The position numbers and the translations under genes were made by a program. From NCBI RefSeq assembly GCF_000003605.2, contig NW_003143832.1:58527-81018 (forward strand): DNA of 22,492 bases, written 5' to 3'. The notes beneath the pieces were generated by a model. That model saw nothing but the letters and a program-made list of their open reading frames with translations. It was not told the DNA's origin and did no database searches. The DNA comes from Saccoglossus kowalevskii. Its lineage: Eukaryota; Hemichordata; Enteropneusta; Harrimaniidae. Below, one piece after another: positions 12,401-21,615 of this stretch; the first letter of the stretch is position 1; every line of letters begins with the position of its first letter.

Positions 12401-14476
12401 TTTTTTGTTGGAAGTTTGAGCTTCGCGATATTATTCAGAAGCTGTGCTATGGAAACCAAACCACTCATATGCTGCATATTAAATTTAATTTGCAATACCT
12501 CCCGTATCCTCTGGGAGTCATTTGTTTGTCCTAACTACATATGTTCACAAAAATACGACACAAATCAATTCGTTTGGACATAAGGTTGAAAGTACCATGT
12601 TCAGTTAAATTATTTATATGACCAATTTATCAATGACGTTGTGATGTTGGAAAGAAACAATGCTCTATAACGAAAGCCAGTCTGTCTATAAAGCACAATG
12701 TCTTTAATGCTCAACTATCTAACAACTTTGTCAAGCATATCTTTTCCATATTACATCGATCAGTAACAGCTATGCTTTCCCATTGGTCCATTGATGCACC
12801 TGGCTAGCCAATAGCGACATTCGTAATACCGCTTATTTCACGTATTGGACGCCACCCCCAAGAAGTTCTGATAGTTGAATACTTGGTTTTAAGGCGATGG
12901 GGGATATTTTAATAGGAAATATCAAATGCACAGTGAACATTTATTTCGAAATGTATTAACACAACCATTTTCAAGTGATATACCACGCCTTTTTCGTAAC
13001 ACTGTTGCGTACACTGTACGAGTATTCCATCGGATATAAATCTAATGAATCTGGTCATGCTTAACTGTCATTCGCACAGTGTTTGAACTCCTATCCAATA
13101 AACGCATTTCGCGATTTTTAAAATAAATAACCTTTTCCATATCTAAATATTGACGTAATTGTTCGACAATAAATTATTTATTCTTATACAGTATATGTTT
13201 CAACATTAATTAACGACCATGATCCCGTCCACATAGAAAGCATACTATTACACCCAGTATGTAAATAAGTGATGTGTGTTGTCCCGTGATTTTTAGCTCA
13301 TCACATCGAAACTAGATTATACTACATTCAGTAACCAAACATGTCACCATTTCAATAGTTTTATTCACCGAAAACGCGATTATACGAGTTCATATACCGA
13401 ACTGTATTGGCCAAAGGGCGGGGATTGCCAGACTCTGTTCTAGGCGCATGATGGAAACTTATGTTACAAGCTACGCACGTGTTTATACCTCTTCTTTGAC
13501 AAGTCCATAATCTTCCTTGCTGTGACCACCCGTGCATGAAACAAACATCCGGGCCTGCCATGCGCCTGAACTTGAACATCTGCAAAATATAACGTATTGA
13601 AAATCGATGAAATCAACAAAACTTGTCCCAGCATAACTATGTTAAAACAAATTCTGTACAAGTGCTGTACACTTACAGACTTCTGTTTAATATTTTGTTC
13701 TTTGTACGTACCGTACATTCTCACGACAAGTAATGTCCGTGATTCGACTGGATCACGGGGGTTATATTTAACACATTATTCCGATGCTTTAGTTTTTAGA
13801 ATTGCGTTGATGAAAGTTAGACAACCACGAAAACTACGCAAATGAGTTTACAGCGTTTATAGTTGCCTCACAGTGTTTCGTACTCCGTCAATGGATTTAG
13901 TGTTGGTATTTCAGAATTATACATGTCTGTTTTATTGATAATTTTACACCGATACACCAAGATAACGCGGGGTTACGTGAGATGTATGAGATGGCCTACT
14001 CGATTCATTCAAAAATTTGAAGAAAAAAAAAACGTTTTCGCGATCAACGACAGAAATTCTTGTTTTACACTTCTGGTTGCGCCTTTTCCCGTGATGGTAC
14101 AGGGTTCAGTATAGCGGGATTCTAAGATGAGTCGCCCATATGAATAACCTTTCCATGGAAATTCAAAACTTTCGCGCCACTTGTTTTTCGAGTGACGAAG
14201 CTGCTTGACCTCACAGTAATTCGTTACATTCTGTGCAGATTAACGCGTTTTTTTTTCCTTCTCAAATTGTAGGTAAAAGTTTGGTTCCAAAACCGTCGCA
14301 TGAAATGGAAGCGCGTTAAGGGCGCCAGAGACAGAGAAATGGCGGCAAGGCGACTACACGAAGTGGAATCGAAATATGGCGGCGGCAGTTCTCTGATAGC
14401 TATGGGGCGAACATCGCCTTTGTCTCGAGTGGACGTGTCGAATTCAGTGCACGATTCGGAGGAGAATTCGATCTAA
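4170..14476 (+). CDS. Meox: Mox/Meox homeobox transcription factor, four coding exons (whole gene)
   Basis: Joining 4170-4271, 4710-5067, 9674-9855 and 14273-14476 gives one uninterrupted frame of 281 residues plus TAA. Residues 171-230 are a complete homeodomain: [12 protein letters not shown] in helix 1, the Mox-typical [15 protein letters not shown], and helix 3 [13 protein letters not shown] with Gln50 and Asn51. The stretch just before it (GYK...NNKPRKER) and the C-terminal HDSEENS also resemble vertebrate MEOX2. The N-terminus begins ME-x-x-L-Y, like MEOX2 (ME-x-x-L-F). The family are nuclear DNA-binding regulators of paraxial or somatic mesoderm and muscle; a similar role here is inferred by homology. 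The region between N-terminus and homeodomain is Ser/Thr/Gln/Asn-rich and probably disordered. Length is close to vertebrate MEOX (about 250-300 residues). No frameshift or lost key residue is visible. The family call is very secure; exon 1 is a little less so. Confidence 0.95.
4272..4709 (+). other. Meox intron 1 (438 bp, phase 0)
   Basis: The donor is CAG/gtaacc and the acceptor is a T-rich tract ending cttaactag. The intron is very AT-rich and contains a TATTA pentanucleotide repeat near 4501-4531. I see no coding content. Confidence 0.8.
4501..4531. repeat. (TATTA)n microsatellite in intron 1
   Basis: About five consecutive TATTA units sit inside a run of pure A and T. It is likely polymorphic in length and easily melted. 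Confidence 0.85.
4710..5067 (+). CDS. Meox: Meox coding exon 2 (variable N-terminal region)
   Basis: The exon follows the acceptor cttaactag and opens AGA ACA ATG in phase 0. It encodes residues 35-153 plus the first base of codon 154. Composition is rich in Ser, Thr, Asn, Gln, Pro and Tyr with no recognisable domain, as in the poorly conserved middle of other Meox proteins. It ends GATTCG-G/gtaagt, a near-perfect donor. The base left over (phase 1) combines with AT of exon 3 to make Asp154. If not spliced, the frame would reach a stop at 5094-5096. Confidence 0.93.
5860..6180. promoter_or_regulatory. GC-richer block in intron 2, candidate regulatory element
   Basis: The GC content visibly rises to about half here, against mostly AT-rich flanks. 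It holds CATTCC (TEAD-like), CAGATG (E-box) and CCAATTGG. Frames are short and broken, so it is not an evident exon. An enhancer, an old repeat or an unrecognised non-coding exon all remain possible. Confidence 0.3.
7913..7930. repeat. 18-bp perfect palindrome
   Basis: TTGTTTCTATAGAAACAA is its own reverse complement. TTGTTT/AAACAA also resembles a forkhead core in both orientations. The function is unknown. Confidence 0.7.
8640..8830. promoter_or_regulatory. Intronic block with TATA-like box, candidate enhancer or internal promoter
   Basis: In order: AATTAATTA homeodomain-type cores near 8656, a CAGATG E-box near 8685, a GGAATGG-AAA-CCATTCC inverted repeat at 8755-8771, then TATAAATA at 8792-8799. 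Composition is less AT-rich than the surroundings. No open frame starts convincingly downstream, so promoter activity is only a possibility. Confidence 0.25.
9444..9474. repeat. (GAT)n microsatellite
   Basis: About ten uninterrupted GAT units, preceded by degenerate CGACGGCGAC, lie about 200 bp before exon 3. It would encode poly-Asp or poly-Met in some frames but lies in an intron. Confidence 0.95.
9674..9855 (+). CDS. Meox: Meox coding exon 3 (homeodomain residues 1-44)
   Basis: The exon starts after ttgtcgacag and completes Asp154. It encodes an acidic linker (GSEDGDG), the basic PRKER arm, helices 1 and 2, and the first turn of helix 3 to Gln44. It ends at CAG/gtaagt, phase 0, at the homeodomain 44/45 boundary, where other Meox genes also have an intron. 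The open frame continues upstream of 9674, but that part lies before the acceptor and is not coding. Confidence 0.97.
10610..10621. promoter_or_regulatory. Palindromic homeodomain-type site
   Basis: ACAATTAATTGT is a perfect palindrome with back-to-back TAAT cores, next to TGATTAATTA at about 10596. Homeodomain proteins can bind such sites as dimers. It could serve self- or cross-regulation, but this is motif evidence only. It is followed by CACGTG at 10622-10627. Confidence 0.3.
10733..10758. repeat. Perfect inverted repeat, 12-bp arms
   Basis: CAGTCACTCTAC and its reverse complement GTAGAGTGACTG are separated by only CA, so single-stranded DNA or RNA could form a tight hairpin of about 11 pairs. 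It sits 50 bp from another inverted repeat. Confidence 0.85.
10808..10846. repeat. Perfect inverted repeat, 11-bp arms
   Basis: ATTATTCCAAC at 10808-10818 and GTTGGAATAAT at 10836-10846 flank a 17-nt loop. It could be a structured piece of the intron or the remnant of a foldback element; no target-site duplication is evident. Confidence 0.8.
11965..12165 (+). mobile_element. Probable tRNA-derived SINE fragment
   Basis: This covers the tandem tRNA-like heads plus the B-box-like TTTCAAATCC near 12107-12116 and a following imperfect hairpin (ATCAA...AGGGT with ACCCTTGAT, about 12130-12159). The 3' end and any target-site duplication cannot be placed. The stem pairings are too poor for a working tRNA. 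Confidence 0.45.
11982..12095 (+). repeat. Three tandem 38-bp copies of a tRNA(Met)-like 5' half
   Basis: Copies lie at 11982-12019, 12020-12057 and 12058-12095. Copies 2 and 3 are identical and copy 1 is diverged. The unit carries TAGCATAGTGG, a good match to the tRNA A box, followed by CAGACTCATGATC, like an elongator tRNA(Met) anticodon loop with CAT. After copy 3 comes TTTCAAATCC, a weakened B box. The simplest reading is the head of a tRNA-derived SINE or tRNA pseudogene whose 5' half was duplicated in tandem. Confidence 0.75.
12775..12900. promoter_or_regulatory. Intron 3 block with CCAAT boxes and an E-box
   Basis: ATTGG, CACCTGG, CCAAT and another ATTGG occur within about 70 bp, followed by CCACCCCC and GATGGGGG. 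This is denser than the AT-rich surroundings and could be an enhancer. It is motif evidence only. Confidence 0.22.
14273..14476 (+). CDS. Meox: Meox coding exon 4 (homeodomain residues 45-60 and C-terminus)
   Basis: The exon opens [14 protein letters not shown] directly after a pyrimidine tract and attgtag, completing helix 3. Then come a basic segment ([13 protein letters not shown]), a glycine-serine stretch and the C-terminal HDSEENSI before TAA at 14474-14476. Asn51 and Gln50, which contact the major groove, are intact. The C-terminus is shorter than in vertebrate MEOX2, but its HDSEENS end resembles the HDSDHSS motif there. Confidence 0.97.
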   Translation, partial: VKVWFQNRRMKWKRVKGARDREMAARRLHEVESKYGGGSSLIAMGRTSPLSRVDVSNSVHDSEENSI

Positions 14477-14812
14477 ACTCGCATGTAATCTTTGTGAACG
14501 TTTTGAACCATTGATTGTGAACTTGAAGAAGAAAGAACTTGAATATTGCTCTTGAACGACCAATCGTCCGTGATTGTTTCATCTTGCTGAACAAGTTATA
14601 AGCATATTTGACGGATGGCGTAAATTGTAGGAAACGGGAGTTGAACCAAGTACTGTGTCACAGCTTATCTGTTTGTTAGCTGTTTTGTCGACGATTTGCG
14701 TTTTTTTCAAATACAACACCAGGCAAATGCATGGACAATTTGTGTCCGGTGGATGTATAGTCCAGTAATTTCGTTATACAAGTCACCGGTTATTATTGCA
14801 ATCACATGGGTA

Positions 14813-15010
14813 TGACGTCACCGTTATTTGTTGTGATGTCACCACTCACTCGCTGTATTGTTTTATGCAATTATGTTTTGCAACGTAACATGTCGGCCAT
14901 TGCGTGTTGTTCGACGCATTGTGCTGAATTGTAGTTTATTTGCATTATATATATTCATTTTGAGCCAAAATTGGTTAAGACTCTTGATAAACAAGTACCA
15001 CATGACGTCA
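14813..15010. promoter_or_regulatory. CRE cluster in the Meox 3' UTR/flank
   Basis: Exact TGACGTCA occurs at 14813-14820 and 15003-15010, with the variant TGATGTCA at 14834-14841; the first and third share TGAYGTCACC. Another exact site is at 15834-15841. TGACGTCA is a CREB/ATF palindrome, expected by chance about once per 65 kb. Confidence 0.35.
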
Positions 15011-15034
15011 CAATATAAAGGCGTCGTTGACGTG

Positions 15035-15040
15035 AATAAA
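15035..15040 (+). terminator. First polyadenylation signal AATAAA after Meox
   Basis: The hexamer lies 559 bases after the stop codon and is the first canonical one, with a T- and GT-rich stretch after it. Confidence 0.5.
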
Positions 15041-15360
15041 TTTGAAATTGTAATTTTTTTAGTTTTGTTTTCAAACATCAGTATCAGAGAGGAGGGACAT
15101 TTTTTTCGACAGAGCGCCGGTCTCAATAAATATTTAGAGAACCGCTCAAAATATTTTGAAAAATCCGACGTAAAGCACTTCAATTTGCTTCGCGGTATTT
15201 TCTGATAGTCTAGTCTGCACGTGGCAGCGTGTGTTTCATTTAAATAAGTTACCATGGTTTCCTGTGGCGTTGCGGTGCAATTATTCCGTTGCATTAATTA
15301 TGGTTATATGTAATTGTCACGCTTTTACGTCTGTAAAACTTGTAACACGCATGTGTGTAT

Positions 15361-15380
15361 TGCGTTACGTTGCGTTACGT
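15361..15380. repeat. Two tandem TGCGTTACGT units
   Basis: The 10-bp unit is repeated exactly, followed by TTTACGCAACG, which is partly complementary. The units resemble C/EBP half-sites (TTGCG). Confidence 0.7.
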
Positions 15381-16208
15381 TTTACGCAACGAGCATTATA
15401 TTGTTATTTACTAATACTTTTGTATGCTAATATATTATAAACGTAATTGTACTTGTGTATTTCATCAACATTCTCAGGAAAGTCCAATCGTGTACAGCTT
15501 TATACGTCACTCCTACATCTTTGTACGATTATACGAGGGTTTGATTCCTCAGTGCGCATCGTTTAGTATTGGGGGTAATATTCCGGTATTGTTAGTTACA
15601 TGGAAGGTTATTATCAGTTTCAGTTTTGTAAGGTTGTTATTCCGATTTAACTGGTTAAATGTTCGAATAGTATAGAACACATCTTCTGTAGTTTAAACGA
15701 TGAAACACGGGAAATTGGTGTCACCTTGATTTCGTATGTCAACCGCCTTCATATCACGATGCTAGCCAATTCAAAACTAAACTTAAAATAAAAACCCACT
15801 ATTAGATAAGACACCGTCTCAAATATTGACCCGTGACGTCACACAATAATGTACAAACAATTTATTAAATAAAAACTAATTTTTCAGTAATAATGTGTTT
15901 TTTTTAACGTTTTTACATTAAAGTGACAGTTGCTGCAACATGTAAGTATTTGGGCAAAATTGTGGTTTTGAAGAAAGTATTCCAGCGAATTTCAAAAGTG
16001 CTGCGCGACGTTCGCTGCTTTAATGGTTTGATACCTTGAAAGTATAACCGAATAGGTTTCAACACATTCCTATAAGATGTACTCTAAATATATTTATATT
16101 TTTACTGTGACCGATTTACGTGCTTGGCATCTGACAACTCTAATATGAGACAAATGCGTTACGAATTAACTGGTGCCCCATTATGAGAATCATTCCTGAC
16201 ATAAATTT

Positions 16209-16221
16209 CGACCTCTGACCC
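16209..16221 (-). promoter_or_regulatory. DR1-like nuclear receptor half-sites
   Basis: On the minus strand it reads GGGTCA-G-AGGTCG, two mismatches from the DR1 consensus bound by RXR, HNF4 or COUP-TF families. Confidence 0.25.
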
Positions 16222-16866
16222 CTTCATGTGAACTCCTCGCTTGATGCAGTAAATTATTTGCGTGGCCGTTGATGTACATCATTACATACAAGCTTCAGCG
16301 TCAAATTTAGATCTGATGTTTTAATTGTTCATCGAAATTATTTATTGTATGTGCTACCATGGCAACATAGCGCGCTAGATCTGGCATGTACTTCACGCTT
16401 TCTTGACAAGAATTACAATTCCACTGCAGAAACAATATTCAATGTCTCCTAAACCGAAGGCGTAAGAAATGAGAGGTTTGAAATGTTGCCAAACGTCTTT
16501 CTTGAGTTATTGATTCGTAACAGCTGATTGGCCTTGTACCACCAGTTTGCAACATAATAACTAATGAAACATTGATATCGCCATGACAACAATAATTACC
16601 AAACTGTTCCTATATATAACTTGTTGAGAGGTTGTCGACAAAGGGATTGATGATTGATTTGATTGGTTAATGAGATTGTTGGATATGATTGGTTAGTGTG
16701 TTTGGTGTCGTTTCTGATAGGTGCTGAACAATTCTTGATTATTGAAAACGCTGATAATGAGCAAACTTTTAACTAATAGAACAATATAGAAAATACCACT
16801 GATTGTCAATAATGACGACACTGATAGTTTTGTCAGTGGGCATTATTAACTTAAATGTCATAGATA

Positions 16867-16908
16867 ATTATTGTCCGGTGGTTATTGTCCGGTGATTATT
16901 GTCCGGTA
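16867..16908. repeat. Three tandem 14-bp ATTATTGTCCGGTG units
   Basis: Copies start at 16867, 16881 and 16895 with single-base differences. The CCGGTG core also occurs in the neighbouring palindrome and at about 14745 in the 3' UTR. Confidence 0.9.
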
Positions 16909-16923
16909 AGTGATCAACCATGA

Positions 16924-16939
16924 CACCGGTGCACCGGTG
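16924..16939. repeat. 16-bp perfect palindrome CACCGGTGCACCGGTG
   Basis: It is self-complementary throughout and made of two CACCGGTG palindromes. ACCGGT cores resemble Grainyhead-type sites. It lies 15 bp after the CCGGTG tandem array. Confidence 0.85.
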
Positions 16940-18190
16940 ACCGACGTTTAATGACGTAATGCTGTAAGCATTATGCCAAAGCAGTCGAGCAATATGATGT
17001 TTTTCAGTCTCGGGTCCATCGTCGGTTGTCAGTGAACACACGTGTAGTTTTTGTTACGTTGATTGCTGCTCGTGTCGCTGTGTTGTTGGATGTATCAACA
17101 ATAAACAGAGGGATATTATTAATTTATTAAAGGCGATTTATGAAGAAGATTATGGTAAATTAATTCATGACAATAATGGTAACCAAACAACATATTTTTC
17201 ATATTATTGAAAATTGTTCGCATCATAAAAGGAACTGATGATAGAATAGCCATCATAAAGACATTGCCCATTACGTCATGTAATTTAGACCAAATATTAG
17301 TATATCTTCGAGAAGATGTGGTTGCCAGTATCACATGTATTGTCAACGACATTTTTTACAAGATGTTGCCAGCGAAATACCTGGTGCTGAATTGATGTTC
17401 AAAAACTATTGCCCTATGTCCTAGTTTCCAAACTTGTCTAATCGAAATGGCAATAACAAATCAATTACAAATCAATCAATTAATTATCTTGATACTATAC
17501 TCCAATCTGCTTATAAGTGATGCCATAGTACTAAAACTATTCTTGTTTCATGATTAATCATTTATAGCTGACTGAATGACCGCAAAATCTCTAGTTCTTT
17601 TAGATCTGCAAGTGAGGGCTTTATTCGACACTGTCGATATTGATATTTTACAATCGGTTAAAAAAATGTTTTGATATTGGGACTTGCCAGTACTTCACAT
17701 CACCTCCAATCAGCCGTTGTTGTCGAAAATACGATGATGGGGCGTTTTCTGCAGCTGTACGAGTATCAGAAATGTCAAACTGAAACTCAAGACACATATG
17801 TCCAAAAAAGAATTTATTATCTAAACATTTTTATTATTAGTAGCATTCATTGCATTTAGAGTACTGTTATTTATTATATTAATATTTATCGCATTTTCAA
17901 TTAGTTTATGTACAATCAGTCCTTTCCACCCAAAAGCATCATGGGTAAATATATGACTATATTGTTACTGGGTACATCTATTCGTAACATATATCCGCCT
18001 CTACGTCCATTTTCGCTGGGTTTATATCTGACACATTGCTACTATTGCATTGCTCTGTTATATACACCCAATTTATTTTCCCCGCAACAAAAAGATACTA
18101 ATTTTTGTTACGGACACGTACAATTGCATTTCTGTAATTCTTTATATCACGTGTAATCTCTGCAACCAGTGTCCATTTACCCACTGTCTT

Positions 18191-18357
18191 CCATATATGG
18201 ACGGAGGGTAGGTCAAAGGTCAACACGTCTGAATGGGTGTCAAACATGACTTCGGCTGAGAAATCAAGCCTTAATTAAGACGCATCGTCCGTGACTATTT
18301 GCGGCGTGAGTGAGTCGGCAGATGTAACATGAGGCCGGGTATCGTTTTCAGGAATGT
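18191..18357. promoter_or_regulatory. Candidate enhancer: CArG box, DR1, E-box and TEAD-type site
   Basis: CCATATATGG at 18191-18200 is an exact SRF CArG box. AGGTCA-A-AGGTCA at 18210-18222 is an exact DR1. CAGATG near 18319 is an E-box and AGGAATGT at 18350-18357 an exact TEAD-type site. The block is GC-richer than its flanks. Such combinations are common in muscle enhancers, and Meox is a mesodermal gene, so regulation of Meox from 3.7 kb downstream is a plausible inference, not shown. Confidence 0.4.
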
Positions 18358-18359
18358 GG

Positions 18360-20300
18360 CGTTTAGCGCACAATTTGTAATTTGTATCGTCATTTACACT
18401 TTGCAATCTGATAAAGTCATTAAATGTGCTATGTTACAGGAAGTGAAATATGCGTCATCACCGTCACGCTGCACCGAGAATTATCAACAAGAAAACAAGA
18501 TGGCCACCATATTACATGTGTAAAACGGAACTGACCAATATGTGATCTATAGTGTAGTGGGGGATAATATTGATCAGTTAGAAACACTACTATAAAGTGT
18601 GACATTATGATATTTTTTGGTTTTGGGGAAAAAAACTTAAAATAAAAGATTTTGACAAAAAACATCAGAATCATATTAAGAATAAATTGTATTTCATGTG
18701 AACATGAACACCAATGATAATTTTCATAATTACCGATCACACAAGAATATTACAGAAACAAATATATATTTTCTATATTTTTGCATTTTATTTGTCTTTT
18801 ATTACGACTGAAAGAAGCTACAGGAAATTAAAAACTCAGGCATGAGCAATAACTTCACTTGGTAAAATACTGTATGTTTCTCCATAAAAACGAAAGAATT
18901 TTACAATGTCGAAAACGGAAAGTCATTGCTACTAGATTACACATATCACTTGAGCAATGGTGCTGATAAGTTTATTTATTACTGGAGCAAGGTTTATATA
19001 TTTAAAAATGTTGTTAGGGATGTAATATAAATGAGAAAATGTAATTGACAATACTCCTGTTTGAAACACTGAGTGATTTATCGTGAACTAAACGCATTAC
19101 TACTTGAAGCACAGCAATTATTCGTTTTCATGAAATACTACAATTCAACGCAATAACACGCATGGGAAATGATTGTCTCGATACGTAAAACACACAGCTC
19201 TGTAGTAGTTTTTTTTCATTTTTATTGAGCAAATGCTGCAAAAGCCACAGTTTAAAGTTAATGATTAACTAAAATGAAATTTAGTTAATATGAAGCAGTA
19301 GTAAATAACAAATAACAATATAAATGTATGTTTTCATGTGTATTGAGTCTTTAAACAATTGATTAGTTTTAAACAAGTGGTATCACTGATGTCAATATAT
19401 TTCATCCACCAGGGTAAATAAAAAAATATTGGGATATCACAAAATATCTATTTTATTTTCAATTAATTCATGATGTACATGTATCTTGTCATGATTTGTC
19501 ATTTAACAAAAACGCTCATTGATAAACATCTATTCCGTAAGCCAATCTGTGCTCCTATCTCTTCACCAAATTCTCTTACTTTGGGCAAACTAGCATAGAC
19601 AGAGCGAATAAAGAGAACCGTTCCGTTAACGAATCAATTTTAGTATTGAAATTTACAAACTGACCGCTATCTTAAAATGCCGTCATGGTGAATTAACAAA
19701 TTGGTAAAATATAGCATGACTGAACATAAATTCAGCGTCACCATTTCCGCTTTCTGATCATTCACAATAGTTAGAATACCTATTAGTTTTCTTCCTTTGT
19801 TAATACTCAAATCAAATTTTCATTTTTCATAACTACAAGTATACTAGTATTTTGTAATGCGCCATGCATTTATGCCCAAGAGACAGGGCAAGGGGGCTCA
19901 GCAGCGCATGCGCACGTGTCGATTGACCGTATTATATTAAGCAAAAACGTCATGTTTAGATAAACCATTGAAAATCCTTGTATAACAGCGTATTTCCGAA
20001 TTCAGGAATCGGTTGAAAGGATACATCAGGCATTTAATAATGACATTGGCGTTGTAATATTCGTCCAGACGAATTTGTTCGGACTCGGACGCGTGTCACA
20101 TGGGCTCGATCAAAGTCACGTGGTATTCTTCAAGTTCCTTTCTTCTCGTCCGCACATTTTGACTGGATGTAGTTTCACGCGCATGTCATATCTAGTATGA
20201 GCAAATCCACAAACTAATATTCTTTTGTTTACTAGTTTGTATGTAATTACACAACACGTTACGTGTTTGTATCTTGTTTTTTATTTGCCTCAGAATTTGG
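18360..20300. other. Downstream AT-rich region without a supported gene
   Basis: No coding region is recognised. One NRF1-like GCGCATGCGC overlaps a CACGTG at 19904-19918, and ATTCGTC/GACGAAT forms a short inverted repeat at 20059-20074. The rest is plain AT-rich DNA. Confidence 0.65.
19904..19918. promoter_or_regulatory. NRF1-like palindrome overlapping an E-box
   Basis: GCGCATGCGC (19904-19913) runs into CACGTG (19913-19918). This could mark a promoter of a gene beyond the window, but no first exon is seen. Confidence 0.25.
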
Positions 20301-20301
20301 C

Positions 20302-20313
20302 GGGGGGGGGGGG
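20302..20313. repeat. G12 homopolymer
   Basis: Twelve G in a row in AT-rich DNA, liable to length change and sequencing error. A second G12 lies at 21163. Confidence 0.95.
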
Positions 20314-20467
20314 CTGGTGTAACTTTTTGTGAGAACCAGTGTGACTGGTTTGCCGACGGTGTTCTAAGGGTTGTTATTCTAAATTAAATGTTCAATAGAT
20401 GTTAGGGTTTTGGTTTTATTTTACCCGCGAATCAAAAATAAATATTACAATTTTATTCCAAGAGAGG

Positions 20468-20700
20468 GATATTTCGCGATATAATTAAGATGCGACGGAC
20501 AACCATTTGCATACACGTTATATTGCCAGATTTCGCGATACAATCAACTGTATACATGGTTATATGAACACATTTCGATATAACGACTGTGTGCAAGCTA
20601 TATATATATATATATATATATACCAGAGTTTGCGATATAACCTCGACCCGACGGATGACCAACTATATACACGCTCTATAACCAGATCTCGCGATATCAA
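20468..20700. repeat. Diverged ~60-bp tandem repeat with TCGCGATA cores
   Basis: Cores resembling TTCGCGATA start near 20472, 20532, 20574, 20629 and 20688, giving spacings of about 60, 42, 56 and 59. Shared flanks include ACGGAYRACCA, TATACACG and CCAGA. It is an old, decayed satellite-like array with a TA microsatellite expanded inside one unit. Confidence 0.7.
20599..20622. repeat. (TA)n microsatellite
   Basis: About 12 TA units lie inside the third to fourth unit of the ~60-bp tandem repeat. The tract is AT-only and self-complementary. Confidence 0.9.
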
Positions 20701-21615
20701 GTATTAATAATCAAAGTCCACGACAAACTACTTATCACAATAGTCATAGGGAATCTAGTTACACTGCGAATCGTGCACAAAACCCATCCAGTCTATAGTT
20801 TCGAAATGTGGTTATTTTTTAATTTATCATCCATCGCGTTACATCACGCAATCTGATCTAATCCACCAAATTATTCTCCCTGGAAACGGTCGTTACCATT
20901 GAATAGTGGCATAACATGTGTTACAGTGACACATTTCAATTGGGAGTAAGGTGGAACCGACCTTTAGGCTAAAATTTAATATATGAAGGAAGAACGCACC
21001 GAAACATCGAATATTATTATTGAATTTAGGTGGGGAATAATAGACCATTTTACGCTCTCTACGAGATCTCTCGTTATGCGTGAAAACGAACGAAAAGAAA
21101 CAACACAGGGCAAACAAGGGTCATAGCGTTGTAGTGGCGTCCGATTCGTCAAACGATAAATTGGGGGGGGGGGGTATTTCCACGATTGATTAATAATGTA
21201 CACATTTGATGATGATCAATTTCGATGAAGTAAGGGTAGCTACATAGTGTACCAATTCAATGTTCCCTTCTTCAAAGATCTTCACTTTGACATTGGGGTA
21301 TAAAAAAAAGTTAAATTCAAAATCAAATAGTTCGATTTTGCGGCAGAAGTCTGGTCTGTGCTTTTCACGCAATATGCGAGATCTCACTAGACATTTTAAA
21401 AAGCAATTCGCATTTTAATGAAATTGTTTTATCCCGAAAAAGAAGCCTTAACCGTGACGAGAAACATGATTTTCTCATCTCTATGGCAACCAATCATGTC
21501 TATACAACTATTGCATCGATACCAAACAAACAGTGTGTTAGTTAGTTTATATACAAACAATGTCTCCAAGGTTTCAATTTCCTGTCAGAACACGTATAAT
21601 ATTCAAATAACTGTA
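20701..21615. other. Non-coding stretch between repeats
   Basis: No gene is recognised. Short overlapping frames on the minus strand have no domain. It includes a second G12 tract at 21163-21174. Confidence 0.6.
21163..21174. repeat. G12 homopolymer (second)
   Basis: Twelve consecutive G, the same length as the tract at 20302, 861 bp away. It may be unstable. Confidence 0.95.

Larger units (their letters stand above)
9856..14272 (+). other. Meox intron 3 (4417 bp, phase 0)
   Basis: The donor is gtaagt and the acceptor is a long pyrimidine tract ending attgtag. It splits the homeodomain between residues 44 and 45. Inside are inverted repeats (10610-10846), the 38-bp tRNA-like triplication (11982-12095) and a CCAAT-containing block near 12780-12890. 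I see no coding exon elsewhere in it. Confidence 0.93.
14477..15060 (+). other. Probable Meox 3' UTR
   Basis: From the stop codon there is no AATAAA until 15035-15040, which is followed by a T-rich stretch (TTTTTTTAGTTTTGTTTTC) typical of a downstream element. Further AATAAA hexamers at 15125-15130, 15787-15792 and 15868-15873 could give longer 3' ends. The true end needs transcript data. Confidence 0.5.
15061..18180. other. Downstream non-coding region
   Basis: No supported gene. Overlapping open frames on both strands between 14858 and 15675 lack domains and lie in AT-rich sequence. Notable items are a DR1-like site at 16209-16221 and the CCGGTG repeat at 16867-16939; the rest is unremarkable. 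Confidence 0.65.

Noticed and set aside
9674-14476. Hox or another ANTP-class gene
   Set aside because: There is no YPWM hexapeptide, and the [15 protein letters not shown] and KRVKG signature is specific to Mox/Meox.
14858-15294. Overlapping open frames of 115 residues (+) and 143 residues (-)
   Set aside because: They lie antisense to each other in AT-rich DNA after Meox, show no domain, and overlap its probable 3' UTR. Likely chance.
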